Source: Theocolax elegans (Eukaryota; Arthropoda; Insecta; Hymenoptera; Cerocephalidae). Taken from it: DNA of 64,000 nucleotides. Shown one piece after another: positions 43,887-56,735 of the stretch. Position 1 is the stretch's first letter, and every line of letters starts with the position of its first letter. Location: assembly GCA_026168455.1 (NCBI GenBank), contig CM047426.1, positions 41,806,307 through 41,870,306 on the forward strand. Direction: 5' to 3'. The notes beneath the pieces are model-generated. The model ran no database searches. It saw only the letters and a list, made by a program, of their open reading frames with translations, and was not told the DNA's origin. Both the position numbers and the translations under genes were made by a program.

Positions 43887-44914
43887 GCCTCTCGTCACTT
43901 AAATTTAAATTTGTTTTGCTGTATCTTCAGAGATTTATGATAATATTTAAAAGGAAAAATGTTCCTCACAGCAAATTTGCTTTAATTTTACTTTGTACTA
44001 ATAATTTTTCATTTCAGAGACGTTATTTGCTTAAAATTAATATACTTTAAAAATAACCCTTTCTTATTCAGTGAATTTAATATGATACACTTATAGTTTT
44101 AATTAAGCTAAATTTACTTGTAACAAATTAAATTCTATATTATTGGGTTACTATAATAATTAATGACAACAGTACAATTTAATATTATAATTTTAGTACA
44201 ACACAAGAAATTCTATTTAATTACTTAACTATATATGTTAGTTAGTGTCACTATCAAACATTTTATAGGCATGCGAAAGTTACAAAATTATTAAATGCCT
44301 TTTACACTTACCAAACAACTGACACATTGATTTTACTTAAATATTAAAAAAGGTATTCAATAAATACATGTTAAGAGAACCATAACTTATCAACATTCTT
44401 TTAAATTATTTAAGTCAGTACATATAACTATTAAGCAATCATTTCACTTAACATTGGAAAGAATATCATTCTACATATGTTATAGTCCATATAATTATTA
44501 AATATTATGTACTTGGCAAAGTATCGAACACATATATTGGCTTTATATAGAAAATAAAATGATTATTCAGTAATTTTAATCAGGATAGAGAACGATAAAG
44601 CATCCACTTAATTATAATATATTGTTTTTTAAATTATTTTGGTCAATCTGGAAAACATTGAGATATCATGAGAGATTCATTATAAAAATACAAGCATAAG
44701 TCCCTTCAAATAATATAAACTTAAAGCAAACACATCAAATTATATAAATAAAATGAATTAATAATATAATAAATATAATTAAAATAATGTAATAATATAC
44801 ATTTATTTTTTGTGCAATTCTTATTAATATTATACTTTAAGATTAAAAAAAGTTATACCATCACTTGCATGGAAATGAAAACATTGTTTTCATGGTTAGA
44901 ATTTGATCAATGTT

Positions 44915-44973
<59 letters not shown>

Positions 44974-46100
44974 TTCTCTCGTCGAGATGTCAAAGGTCGA
45001 CATGCTAGTATAGGATATGGGCGAATATGAAATCTTTACCTTGCAATAGTATCTGCATTGCACTACAATAAAAAATACCGAAGCGGAATAATGTAAGGTA
45101 TTGGAAATAATTACGTAAATAAATAATTTTAATTCATAACTTTTCACACAAAATCAGCCAGATGATTCAGCTGTGACAAAAGTATTCACCTGAAACTAGC
45201 TCCCTCTCGTGGCCACGTTTGAACTTCTTCTATATTCTTGGCATTGATTTTCTTGATTGTGCGTAAATGAATTCGTGTAAAACTTGTTGTACAGTAAAGA
45301 TTAATAAATAAGGAACGTAATGCGTGGCCAATAGCACAAATAAATAATGTAATATTGAAGTGGTTAAAAAGTAAAAATTTAGGGGGGCTAGTTAGTTGTA
45401 TACAATGGTTCTCGCTCCTATACTTGCGTCAGGCGCTATCGCGCCATTTGATTTATTATTAGTATTTTACAAGCTAAATTGCGTTACTTAATATTTCCTC
45501 AAATATTGTGCAAAACCCTCTTTTATAGCAACTTACTTGTTTTAGCTCATAAAATACCAATAATAAATTCATAGAGATATTTTACCCAGGTAGCACTGTC
45601 CGTCTCGGAGACGTTTTTCAAACGTTATTAAGCGTTTTAAGCGTTCTAAAAACGTCTAGAAACGTCTTTAAGACGTTTTGTGTTGACTGGAAATACATGC
45701 ACAGGCGATTTAGAGTTAATATTTAAATATAAATCCCATGGTTGAAATTTGATAGTGGGTGCTCGGTGGCCAAGTGGTAAGTCGAATGCCCGGTAAGCAG
45801 AGTACCGTCAGGTTAATGGGTATTTGGGTTATTGAGAATTTGGGTTATTAAGTATTTGGGTTATTAAGTAATTGGGTTATTGGGTATTTGGATTATTATT
45901 CACTTTTCGGCCAAATTTTCTTTTCGGTCAAGAGTCTGTAACCCGAATTTTTAGGCCAAAATATCATGAAATTTTTATTTGTTTTATATCTTTTAACTAA
46001 AATAAGTTATTTGAGCTTTATTTTAAAATCCAATCTGCTTAATTTGGGCTTTCTTTGAACTTTGGTATGAATGTATATCTTTATTTGTATTTGTGTCAAG
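43887..46100. repeat. Segmental block Y, copy 1
   Basis: AT-rich, no gene. In order it holds AT-rich DNA with a ttttacacttacca(a) motif that recurs at 55107 and 55434; a (CT)n tract (about 44918-44968); a cluster of ACGTC/AACGTT words (45610-45680); a tRNA-like A box (45757); and a ~16-bp TTTGGGTTATTAAGTA repeat (45825-45900). It is copied almost exactly at 47306-49516, and its right part (from 45005) at 51595-52690. Differences are nearly all homopolymer or dinucleotide lengths. Confidence 0.9.
45757..45822 (+). mobile_element. tRNA-like SINE head (copy 1)
   Basis: GCTCGGTGGCCAAGTGGTAA contains a consensus-quality pol III A box (TGGCCAAGTGG). The expected B box position has only gtcaggttaatggg, a weak match to GGTTCRANYCC. 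The ~16-bp TTTGGGTTATT repeat that follows may be the SINE tail. Other copies lie at 49172 and 52345, produced by the segmental duplication. Confidence 0.45.
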
Positions 46101-47305
46101 GGCTATATATCGCCGATTTATATTTAATTGAGCGCCTGGCGATATTTAAATAAAAATGAAATAAATACTTTACAAACGACTCGGCAACCCGGCAAATCTT
46201 CACTCGACTCCTCCTCACAGAGGGAATTCCGACGGCTGACCACCTCGGAACCGGCGGCTTTTGGAGTAAAGGAAAAATCAAATAAATACACTCACAAATT
46301 CTATCTTTAACCACAACTCATTTATTTAAAAAGTTAATAGAAATTATAATTTCCGGCACCGACACAATATATATACTCGCGATCCGCGACCGACTCTCAC
46401 ACACGTGCACACACTCACGCAACTCCGTCCGTCCGGCAAATATATAAATTATTACTTTAAGTATTTAAAATAATTCGGCCGCCCGTCGGGCTAACCGTAA
46501 CTTTTACTCGCCTAATTAGCTTCTCAACTCCAGTACCTCTCAACTCGAACTCGACTACTCTAACTCTACTCTGCTTTAACTCTATAAAAAGAAACGAAAA
46601 CGGCTACGTTGCCTCAAAATACTACTAAACAAATTACTCGACTGCCTCGTCAGACGATCAGGTAGCGAATCGTCGAGACCGGCTTCTTCATCCGGCTCGC
46701 GGCGTGGCTTGATCCCCAAAATTAAGGATTTTCCTCCCCACCCTATCGCTATCCTGCTCTATCTTACTATATTCCTTATCTACCGGCGTTGATTAGGGTG
46801 GTTGATTGCGTGATCGATACGCGTAGTCAGCCTTGATCTTATTTCCGTCAAGGCCGACTATCCAATAATAGTGGTTTACGTCACCACCAACCTGTTCATT
46901 ATTGGGTCGACCACGCAACCAATCATCCCCGACACTCGGAAGGCGCGCATTACAAATAATGAATTACCATATCGGTAACCCAGTCGGTGCTGCCGCCCCG
47001 TGCCTACCGACTATGTAATTACTATCAACTATCCCGACACACTCATACATCAATTAGAATTTAATTTTAGCAACTATTTACAACTATATACATATTTATA
47101 AACTATTAAAAATCGCCCAAACTCTACCGACGGATCTACATAATTGTTATTTAAAATTAACTACGCTACTAGCTAAAATAATTAATTATATCATATACGT
47201 GTGCGCGCTATATACAAGAGTATACACCGACACATAGGTGTGCGCGCACCGTCTATATCTATATATATATTCTAGTATGCCGCGGTATACCGTATAAATT
47301 AGGTA
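46101..47305. repeat. LTR B fragment X, copy 1
   Basis: Matches 39054-40262 inside solo LTR B. The left join with block Y is gtcaag/ggctata (2-bp GG shared). The right join with the next Y block shares ttaggta (47299-47305). The last ~670 bases of the LTR and its true ends are absent, so this piece did not arrive by transposition. Confidence 0.93.
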
Positions 47306-48333
47306 GCCTCTCGTCACTTAAATTTAAATTTGTTTTGCTGTATCTTCAGAGATTTATGATAATATTTAAAAGGAAAAATGTTCCTCACAGCAAATTTGCT
47401 TTAATTTTACTTTGTACTAATAATTTTTCATTTCAGAGACGTTATTTGCTTAAAATTAATATACTTTAAAAATAACCCTTTCTTATTCAGTGAATTTAAT
47501 ATGATACACTTATAGTTTTAATTAAGCTAAATTTACTTGTAACAAATTAAATTCTATATTATTGGGTTACTATAATAATTAATGACAACAGTACAATTTA
47601 ATATTATAATTTTAGTACAACACAAGAAATTCTATTTAATTACTTAACTATATATGTTAGTTAGTGTCACTATCAAACATTTTATAGGCATGCGAAAGTT
47701 ACAAAATTATTAAATGCCTTTTACACTTACCAAACAACTGACACATTGATTTTACTTAAATATTAAAAAAGGTATTCAATAAATACATGTTAAGAGAACC
47801 ATAACTTATCAACATTCTTTTAAATTATTTAAGTCAGTACATATAACTATTAAGCAATCATTTCACTTAACATTGGAAAGAATATCATTCTACATATGTT
47901 ATAGTCCATATAATTATTAAATATTATGTACTTGGCAAAGTATCGAACACATATATTGGCTTTATATAGAAAATAAAATGATTATTCAGTAATTTTAATC
48001 AGGATAGAGAACGATAAAGCATCCACTTAATTATAATATATTGTTTTTTAAATTATTTTGGTCAATCTGGAAAACATTGAGATATCATGAGAGATTCATT
48101 ATAAAAATACAAGCATAAGTCCCTTCAAATAATATAAACTTAAAGCAAACACATCAAATTATATAAATAAAATGAATTAATAATATAATAAATATAATTA
48201 AAATAATGTAATAATATACATTTATTTTTTGTGCAATTCTTATTAATATTATACTTTAAGATTAAAAAAAGTTATACCATCACTTGCATGGAAATGAAAA
48301 CATTGTTTTCATGGTTAGAATTTGATCAATGTT

Positions 48334-48383
<50 letters not shown>

Positions 48384-49516
48384 CTCTTTCTCTCGTCGAG
48401 ATGTCAAAGGTCGACATGCTAGTATAGGATATGGGCGAATATGAAATCTTTACCTTGCAATAGTATCTGCATTGCACTACAATAAAAATACCGAAGCGGA
48501 ATAATGTAAGGTATTGGAAATAATTACGTAAATAAATAATTTTAATTCATAACTTTTCACACAAAATCAGCCAGATGATTCAGCTGTGACAAAAGTATTC
48601 ACCTGAAACTAGCTCCCTCTCGTGGCCACGTTTGAACTTCTTCTATATTCTTGGCATTGATTTTCTTGATTGTGCGTAAATGAATTCGTGTAAAACTTGT
48701 TGTACAGTAAAGATTAATAAATAAGGAACGTAATGCGTGGCCAATAGCACAAATAAATAATGTAATATTGAAGTGGTTAAAAAGTAAAAATTTAGGGGGG
48801 CTAGTTAGTTGTATACAATGGTTCTCGCTCCTATACTTGCGTCAGGCGCTATCGCGCCATTTGATTTATTATTAGTATTTTACAAGCTAAATTGCGTTAC
48901 TTAATATTTCCTCAAATATTGTGCAAAACCCTCTTTTATAGCAACTTACTTGTTTTTAGCTCATAAAATACCAATAATAAATTCATAGAGATATTTTTAC
49001 CCAGGTAGCACTGTCCGTCTCGGAGACGTTTTTCAAACGTTATTAAGCGTTTTAAGCGTTCTAAAAACGTCTAGAAACGTCTTTAAGACGTTTTGTGTTG
49101 ACTGGAAATACATGCACAGGCGATTTAGAGTTAATATTTAAATATAAATCCCATGGTTGAAATTTGATAGTGGGTGCTCGGTGGCCAAGTGGTAAGTCGA
49201 ATGCCCGGTAAGCAGAGTACCGTCAGGTTAATGGGTATTTGGGTTATTGAGAATTTGGGTTATTAAGTATTTGGGTTATTAAGTAATTGGGTTATTGGGT
49301 ATTTGGATTATTATTCACTTTTCGGCCAAATTTTCTTTTCGGTCAAGAGTCTGTAACCCGAATTTTTAGGCCAAAATATCATGAAATTTTTATTTGTTTT
49401 ATATCTTTTAACTAAAATAAGTTATTTGAGCTTTATTTTAAAATCCAATCTGCTTAATTTGGGCTTTCTTTTGAACTTTGGTATGAATGTATATCTTTAT
49501 TTGTATTTGTGTCAAG
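47306..49516. repeat. Segmental block Y, copy 2
   Basis: Near-identical to 43887-46100, with a shorter (CT)n tract (48335-48380). It includes the tRNA-like A box at 49172 and the TTTGGGTTATT repeat. No gene. Confidence 0.92.
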
Positions 49517-51594
49517 GGCTATATATCGCCGATTTATATTTAATTGAGCGCCTGGCGATATTTAAATAAAAATGAAATAAATACTTTACAAACGACTCGG
49601 CAACCCGGCAAATCTTCACTCGACTCCTCCTCACAGAGGGAATTCCGACGGCTGACCACCTCGGAACCGGCGGCTTTTGGAGTAAAGGAAAAATCAAATA
49701 AATACACTCACAAATTCTATCTTTAACCACAACTCATTTATTTAAAAAGTTAATAGAAATTATAATTTCCGGCACCGACACAATATATATACTCGCGATC
49801 CGCGACCGACTCTCACACACGTGCACACACTCACGCAACTCCGTCCGTCCGGCAAATATATAAAATTATTACATTTAAGTATTTAAAATAATTCGGCCGC
49901 CCGTCGGGCTAACCGTAACTTTTACTCGCCTAATTAGCTTCTCAACTCCAGTACCTCTCAACTCGAACTCGACTACTCTAACTCTACTCTGCTTTAACTC
50001 TATAAAAGAAACGAAAACGGCTACGTTGCCTCAAAATACTACTAAACAAATTACTCGACTGCCTCGTCAGACGATCAGGTAGCGAATCGTCGAGACCGGC
50101 TTCTTCATCCGGCTCGCGGCGTGGCTTGATCCCCAAAATTAAGGATTTTCCTCCCCACCCTATCGCTATCCTGCTCTATCTTACTATATTCCTTATCTAC
50201 CGGCGTTGATTAGGGTGGTTGATTGCGTGATCGATACGCGTAGTCAGCCTTGATCTTATTTCCGTCAAGGCCGACTATCCAATAATAGTGGTTTACGTCA
50301 CCACCAACCTGTTCATTATTGGGTCGACCACGCAACCAATCATCCCCGACACTCGGAAGGCGCGCATTACAAATAATGAATTACCATATCGGTAACCCAG
50401 TCGGTGCTGCCGCCCCGTGCCTACCGACTATGTAATTACTATCAACTATCCCGACACACTCATACATCAATTAGAATTTAATTTTAGCAACTATTTACAA
50501 CTATATACATATTTTATAAACTATTAAAAATCGCCCAAACTCTACCGACGGATCTACATAATTGTTATTTAAAATTAACTACGCTACTAGCTAAAATAAT
50601 TAATTATATCATATACGTGTGCGCGCTATATACAAGAGTATACACCGACACATAGGTGTGCGCGCACCGTCTATATCTATATATATATATTCTAGTATGC
50701 CGCGGTATACCGTATAAATTAGGTATACCGCGACTCCTACTCTACTCGCGCTCCCCTCACTCCGCGCGCTCCCACCCATAGTCCCACTACGGTCGCTCAC
50801 TCGAGCATCTTCGCGCGCGCAACACTCTCGCTGCTCGAGTGATCCCCCCCTTCCCGCGCACCACGCCTAGTGCCGCACGAGCGTCGCCGTCGGTGCCGCG
50901 TTCCCCGGTATACGGGTGTAAGGTGGGGGAGCACCCTGGCTCTCCCGGCTACTAGTACGCAGTTCGGGCGTGCGCGCACCCATGCGCCATCTCAGCCGTC
51001 GTCGTCTGCTGAGCACGTGTGACGGTTGAGGTTAGGACGCCGCCTAACCTCCCGTCTTGTTGACATCAGCATCGGATTCGCCAGGTATCGTGAGACGACC
51101 TGGGCTCGGTCCTTGGCTCACGATACCTCTCGGCCGTGGTCTGGGTCGTAGTCCGCGTACTACCGTCGGGTATCGGTCGCATCGTTCGTCGGCTCTGACT
51201 CTAAAACATACCCATACCGTGGGTATCAATATTCGCTTTAAAAGTGCATCGGTGCACTTCGGTCCGCCTGCGAGGGATTCGCTACCTGCGACGCGATCGC
51301 GATCTAATATACATTAAGGTATACATGCACATGACTTATAGATACAAGCCATGTGCATATACTTGTACGTTGTATGTTTTACAACGTCACACATTTGTCA
51401 TTTATTGAAAAAAACGCTTATTAACGTAATAGAGGAGAAGGACTCTAGCTTGATCAATTTTCATGTTTTAATTTTTATTTAATTCCCAATGTTATCTAAA
51501 GCATTCATTAGAGTTTGAAAATACTTGGGAAGAAAACGTGCTAGTCTTCGCGGAGAGAAAACGTGCTAGTCTTCGCGGAGAGCAAACATGCTAG
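49517..51594. repeat. LTR B fragment X plus 3' flank, copy 2
   Basis: Matches 39054-41132: most of solo LTR B to its true end CGTCACA (about 51391), the CATT flank, and the first subterminal repeats of the host DNA transposon (gtgctagtcttcgcgg). It then joins block Y through the shared acatgctag (51586-51594). It carries host-transposon DNA beyond the LTR, so it is a genomic copy of the 39-41 kb region. Confidence 0.93.
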
Positions 51595-52690
51595 TATAGG
51601 ATATGGGCGAATATGAAATCTTTACCTTGCAATAGTATCTGCATTGCACTACAATAAAAAATACCGAAGCGGAATAATGTAAGGTATTGGAAATAATTAC
51701 GTAAATAAATAATTTTAATTCATAACTTTTCACACAAAATCAGCCAGATGATTCAGCTGTGACAAAAGTATTCACCTGAAACTAGCTCCCTCTCGTGGCC
51801 ACGTTTGAACTTCTTCTATATTCTTGGCATTGATTTTCTTGATTGTGCGTAAATGAATTCGTGTAAAACTTGTTGTACAGTAAAGATTAATAAATAAGGA
51901 ACGTAATGCGTGGCCAATAGCGCAAATAAATAATGTAATATTGAAGTGGTTAAAAAGTAAAAATTTAGGGGGGCTAGTTAGTTGTATACAATGGTTCTCG
52001 CTCCTATACTTGCGTCAGGCGCTATCGCGCCATTTGATTTATTATTAGTATTTTACAAGCTAAATTGCGTTACTTAATATTTCCTCAAATATTGTGCAAA
52101 ACCCTCTTTTATAGCAACTTACTTGTTTTTAGCTCATAAAATACCAATAATAAATTCATAGAGATATTTTTACCCAGGTAGCACTGTCCGTCTCGGAGAC
52201 GTTTTTCAAACGTTATTAAGCGTTTTAAGCGTTCTAAAAACGTCTAGAAACGTCTTTAAGACGTTTTGTGTTGACTGGAAATACATGCACAGGCGATTTA
52301 GAGTTAATATTTAAATATAAATCCCATGGTTGAAATTTGATAGTGGGTGCTCGGTGGCCAAGTGGTAAGTCGAATGCCCGGTAAGCAGAGTACCGTCAGG
52401 TTAATGGGTATTTGGGTTATTGAGAATTTGGGTTATTAAGTATTTGGGTTATTAAGTAATTGGGTTATTGGGTATTTGGATTATTATTCACTTTTCGGCC
52501 AAATTTTCTTTTCGGTCAAGAGTCTGTAACCCGAATTTTTAGGCCAAAATATCATGAAATTTTTATTTGTTTTATATCTTTTAACTAAAATAAGTTATTT
52601 GAGCTTTATTTTAAAATCCAATCTGCTTAATTTGGGCTTTCTTTTGAACTTTGGTATGAATGTATATCTTTATTTGTATTTGTGTCAAGG
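51595..52690. repeat. Segmental block Y, partial copy 3
   Basis: Matches 45005-46100 with one visible substitution and homopolymer changes. At its right end the sequence continues into gtttttttatgaatttttcg, where the other two copies switch to LTR sequence, so this copy probably keeps the original flank. It includes the tRNA-like A box at 52345. Confidence 0.92.
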
Positions 52691-53189
52691 GTTTTTTTAT
52701 GAATTTTTCGTTATTTGCTTATAAGTGTCGTAAAAAGGAGCATTGGCTCATGAAATTCCAGCATTCTTCATATTTTTATAGTACAAGTTATATCCTAGAG
52801 TTTGGTGATTATCTATTTCCAGGAGGTCTTATAGTCCCCTTGTTATACTCAGATCATCAATTTATAACCCAAAAATTAAATACAATTTTGCTAAAACTAA
52901 TTGACAAACATTTAACAATTATGTTAACAAACATATTCCTACACTATAAAACAAATACGCAAGTGTTATGTTACCAAACGAAATAATTATACTAATGGAA
53001 TATAAAAACGTATTAATTTACGAGAAGCCTAAAAGATTGTCCAATTCTTAAAAATTATATAAATTAAATTCAGCATATAATAGATAACAAATTAGAAAAC
53101 CTTAAATGCGAATTGTGCGCACCGATGCAGTCTTCTAAGGAAAGTGGGCCAGCAGATGCTTTTATATCCATTCCTGAAATCGATAGAAA
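52691..53189. other. AT-rich intergenic DNA
   Basis: A 108-codon frame (52660-52986) crosses the duplication edge and has no recognised feature; it is not supported as a gene. Confidence 0.4.
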
Positions 53190-53845
53190 TCAGTCAAAAG
53201 TCCCTGACTAGGCAACGATAGTACGCAAGGGCAGAAAAAAGCAGGCCAAGAATCTCGGTAAGCCGCCCAAGGTGATCAAAGAACAAAAAGCGGTCCTGGG
53301 GCCAGCTCGTATCGACAACATTAAGATTAAAGCGTCGGGTGGACGTGCTAACGCCGACATTCTTCGGTAAAATTCGGGCCACACCAAACTTCAAGCCGCT
53401 GGGAGAAAGAGTTTTCCGTATCCGGCGTACCGAAGATGAACTGCGTATTGAATTTAAGAGACCTGGCTTAGTAACTCCTCGAGGCAAAGCAGCCTCGTCG
53501 GATCCCATTAGCGGTAGTTATAAGCTCTGTAATTTTATGGAGCTCTAATATGAGCAAATCCCGTAAGAAGCAATATAAACTACGGGGAATCTTGACGGCG
53601 AGTTTGAAAAATAGCCGTTGAGAGTAGTTCATGCTTGTAGAACCCTATCAGATCTTTTGGTGATAGAGAGGGCTGATACGTACAGAAAAGGTTGGCGTAC
53701 GCTACTAAGCACTGACAAAGCAGCACGTGGCTGTAGCAGTCGGTGGTCAATTAGGACCACTGAACAGTGACAGCAGAGATGGGATGACGTAGATCAGAGA
53801 CGCGAAAATCTGGTACGTACGCTCATAAACAGAGTGCCGTGACAT
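53190..53845 (+). pseudogene. Third Waldo/R1-like relic (ORF1 joined to ORF2 linker)
   Basis: Plus-strand frames give QSKVPD-stop-ATIVRKGRKKQ (the usual W replaced by TAG at 53208), GKPPKV, and IKIKASGGRANADILR of ORF1. After a deletion they give ORF2 linker sequence: RTLSDLLVIERADTYRKG and CSSRWSIRTTEQ-stop-QQRWDD (about 53640-53790). Both match the copy at 10.7-11.8 kb and the ORF2 at 61.8-63.8 kb. Endonuclease and RT are deleted. Multiple stops and shifts show an old insertion. Confidence 0.8.
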
Positions 53846-54120
53846 ACAGTGTGTACTCACAAGATAGGGATACGGTTATGGTCATATGTGACATAACTAA
53901 GAATTTAATAGGGTATTCTGATGTTTGACGAATTTCCTATAGTATGTTTATGAGCAATCTACGGTAAGATTATTCACCACATGTGCTCTCGAGCAGAGTG
54001 CGGTACGGCTTCATTACAGCGTATGCTTACGAAGTGTGGTGGCTGTAAATACGTCCACTATAACGATAATTATAACGTCTGTATACGAGATAATACGGTA
54101 TGGACTATATCGACACCTCG
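53846..54120. repeat. Degenerate relatives of the 34-bp minisatellite
   Basis: Words such as tgtgtactcacaagatag-ggatacggt, acatgtgctctcgagcaga-gtgcggtacgg and gcgtatgcttacgaagtgtgg recur at roughly 34-bp spacing and resemble GTGTGCTCACGAGGATACGG of the array at 3250-7040. They are strongly decayed. They follow a Waldo-like relic, as the large array also adjoins one. Confidence 0.45.
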
Positions 54121-56700
54121 TACAAAGAAAAACAGAACTCAGATTTATTAATGTTATTTTAAATGAAAAAATCTAAGTTGTGCTTTACGTCGTCATAGAC
54201 GTTGATATAAATATGTAATCACAATTTGTGTAAAGTGACGCTTACAATATGTTCGGAATATGGCCGCTATGACCTAGTTTACGAACGTGCGTTCACGAAT
54301 GTATCTACAGTGATTAAACATACTTGTTCCGTTGTCGGTTGCACACAGACTACTGTGGGATTCGGCGCGCTTTATATACACCATTGTACGGGAACGTGTA
54401 TTTACAAGCCAAATAAATATACTAACCAATGTTCATTATATACATACTGGCTACATATTTGTAACGTTTTAAAAATCAAAATGAACCTACATGTATTCCT
54501 TTAATAATCCACAAACGTTTTTAATACATATGAAAAATTATTGTAATTATGTAATAATTTAATACATACGTAGCTAAAAATTTGTTAGATTGTCATATGT
54601 TATTCTCTACAATATTATAAAACTTTAACCTCCTCTTTACTAGTTTAACTTAGTGTACTTACTTTGATCCAATGATCGCTATCTTCGATCGTTTTTCATT
54701 TTCTGCCATCAGTGATCTACAAGCCGAGATTTTATTTTCTGAAAAAAATATTCACTGATTATCTCAATGTAAATATTTCATAATTTAATACATAGAATTT
54801 TTTACTACTGAATATTTATAATTAATTTTTATGAACAAATTTTGTTTTTCTGACACTGATATATTACTTGCGACAACAATATATACATATTTTCTCATTT
54901 TAAGGCATATTCTTACTTAAATATATTTTTATGGAAAAAATAACACATTTTGTCTGTTCTGTTCGTTCAGTGAAATATATTTTGACAGAAAAAAGAAGAC
55001 ATTTTTGACCACATTAGTTTTATGTAGAAACGAATATTACACTTGTCATTAATGTGACATTCATTAATATCCCTATAAGTGTGTTTCACAAAATTTCAAA
55101 ATTTATTTTACACTTACCATGGAACTGATCACATATTAAATTTATAAAAATTTAAATAGCTATCGAATAGTTGTAAGGATGGAGAACTATAAATAAACTA
55201 CTTATATTACATTATTATTCCTCCATTCAAAACCTACACGCATTACACTTACAAAACTTCCAAATGATATTTATACTTGATACATATCAATAACGATGAA
55301 CAACAAAATCTTATTCATTTAATTAATATTATTTCTTCTTCAGAATTATTCAAGTCAATGTGACTATTAATAAACATACCACATAATAAAATTTTTCCTA
55401 CAGATGTTTTAATTTACAAAAATGCACAATGAATTTTACACCTGCCAAGAAGTAAACACATTAGTTTTATAAAAATATAATTAGTTATTGAATTATTAGT
55501 ACTATAAAGAAAGAGAGCTATTATTTTTAAAAAAAGTTCGTTTATATTGAAGAAATACAATATCTCAAAACAGTACTTATTATTACTAACGAATTGACGA
55601 ATAATATAAAATTAGGTAAAGATGTACAAAAGAAAAGGGACTGTTATGGCGTAATATACAGATTTGATTGTAAACACTGTTCTGTGTAATTTCAGAGATG
55701 CTTCATATTAATAGCACTCAAAACACGGTTAATAAAAAAGAAGATATGCTTAAGCTAAGTAGTATTTATAAGAACATTTTGTATCTGCTTTTATATACGG
55801 CGAATTATGAACAACTTTGTTAAAAGTCTATTGTTTTTCTCTGAAATTTATGTCTTAACTAGGTTTGTATTGGATGTATATATTGGTATCAGTTTGTTTC
55901 ACTTGACGCAACTTTAGTCGAAGAATTATGTAATTAATTATTTTTTTCTTTTAAAACTGGTAATATTTGTTTTTATCTGTTTGTTGATTATTCTCCTTTT
56001 TTGCTTGTGATTTTTTTCTGTGCATTTTAATAAAATTTTAGTACTAGAAGAGGTCTGCAAATCCTGGCAGACGAAACGTCGTACGACTTTTTTACACAAA
56101 TTCGGTGGTTTTAAAAATATTTATTTTTCCTACCGAGATTATCCCTCAAAAAATCGTTTCCTTAAGATATATACAAACTATGGAGGGAAAACGCACCCAA
56201 GTTTTAAAACATGTTAACACAGATCCTCTAGAAGTTTCAGACAAATCGATTGATAAATATAATCTGTATTTATGATCATATAGATACACATATACATACG
56301 CATATACATACATATGTATTGATAAACAAATTTTATGCACAATCACACATTCAAAAATTCCTGCATAAAAATACACAATTTTAAAATATAAATATTTAAA
56401 ATTAAAAATACACAAAAATAAGAAGAAATTCCTGTTTTTTAATTTAACATTTCCTTCAGATGAATTTTCTTAATGTGCTGTGATAATGCATGTAATCCTT
56501 GTCATGTTAATCAACAATGACCTTGATATAAATTTTCACCTACATTTTTTTAAAACAATCGCACATGCATTTCCTAGTGAGCCTATCTAGCTTTCCGCTT
56601 ACTTTATGCAAGCCAGCATATATACAAATTGGAGCTTTCAATATGCTTAATGTACTGTACTATTCTTCTTTGATTCGTCTTAATTTATTATTGTGGATAT
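54121..56700. other. AT-rich intergenic DNA with Y-related repeats
   Basis: No supportable gene. Two diverged units containing ttttacac(t/c)t(a/g)cca, at 55107 and 55434 (period 327), resemble the ttttacacttacca stretch of block Y at about 44306. A 92-codon frame at 54226-54504 with several Cys has no recognised domain. Confidence 0.4.
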
Positions 56701-56735
56701 ATTATAATATTTTTAATTTAATTATTTCATTAAAC

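Noticed and set aside
44812..45147. ORFs through (CT)n with Ser-Leu or Arg-Glu runs
   Set aside because: Microsatellite translation. Length varies between duplicate copies.
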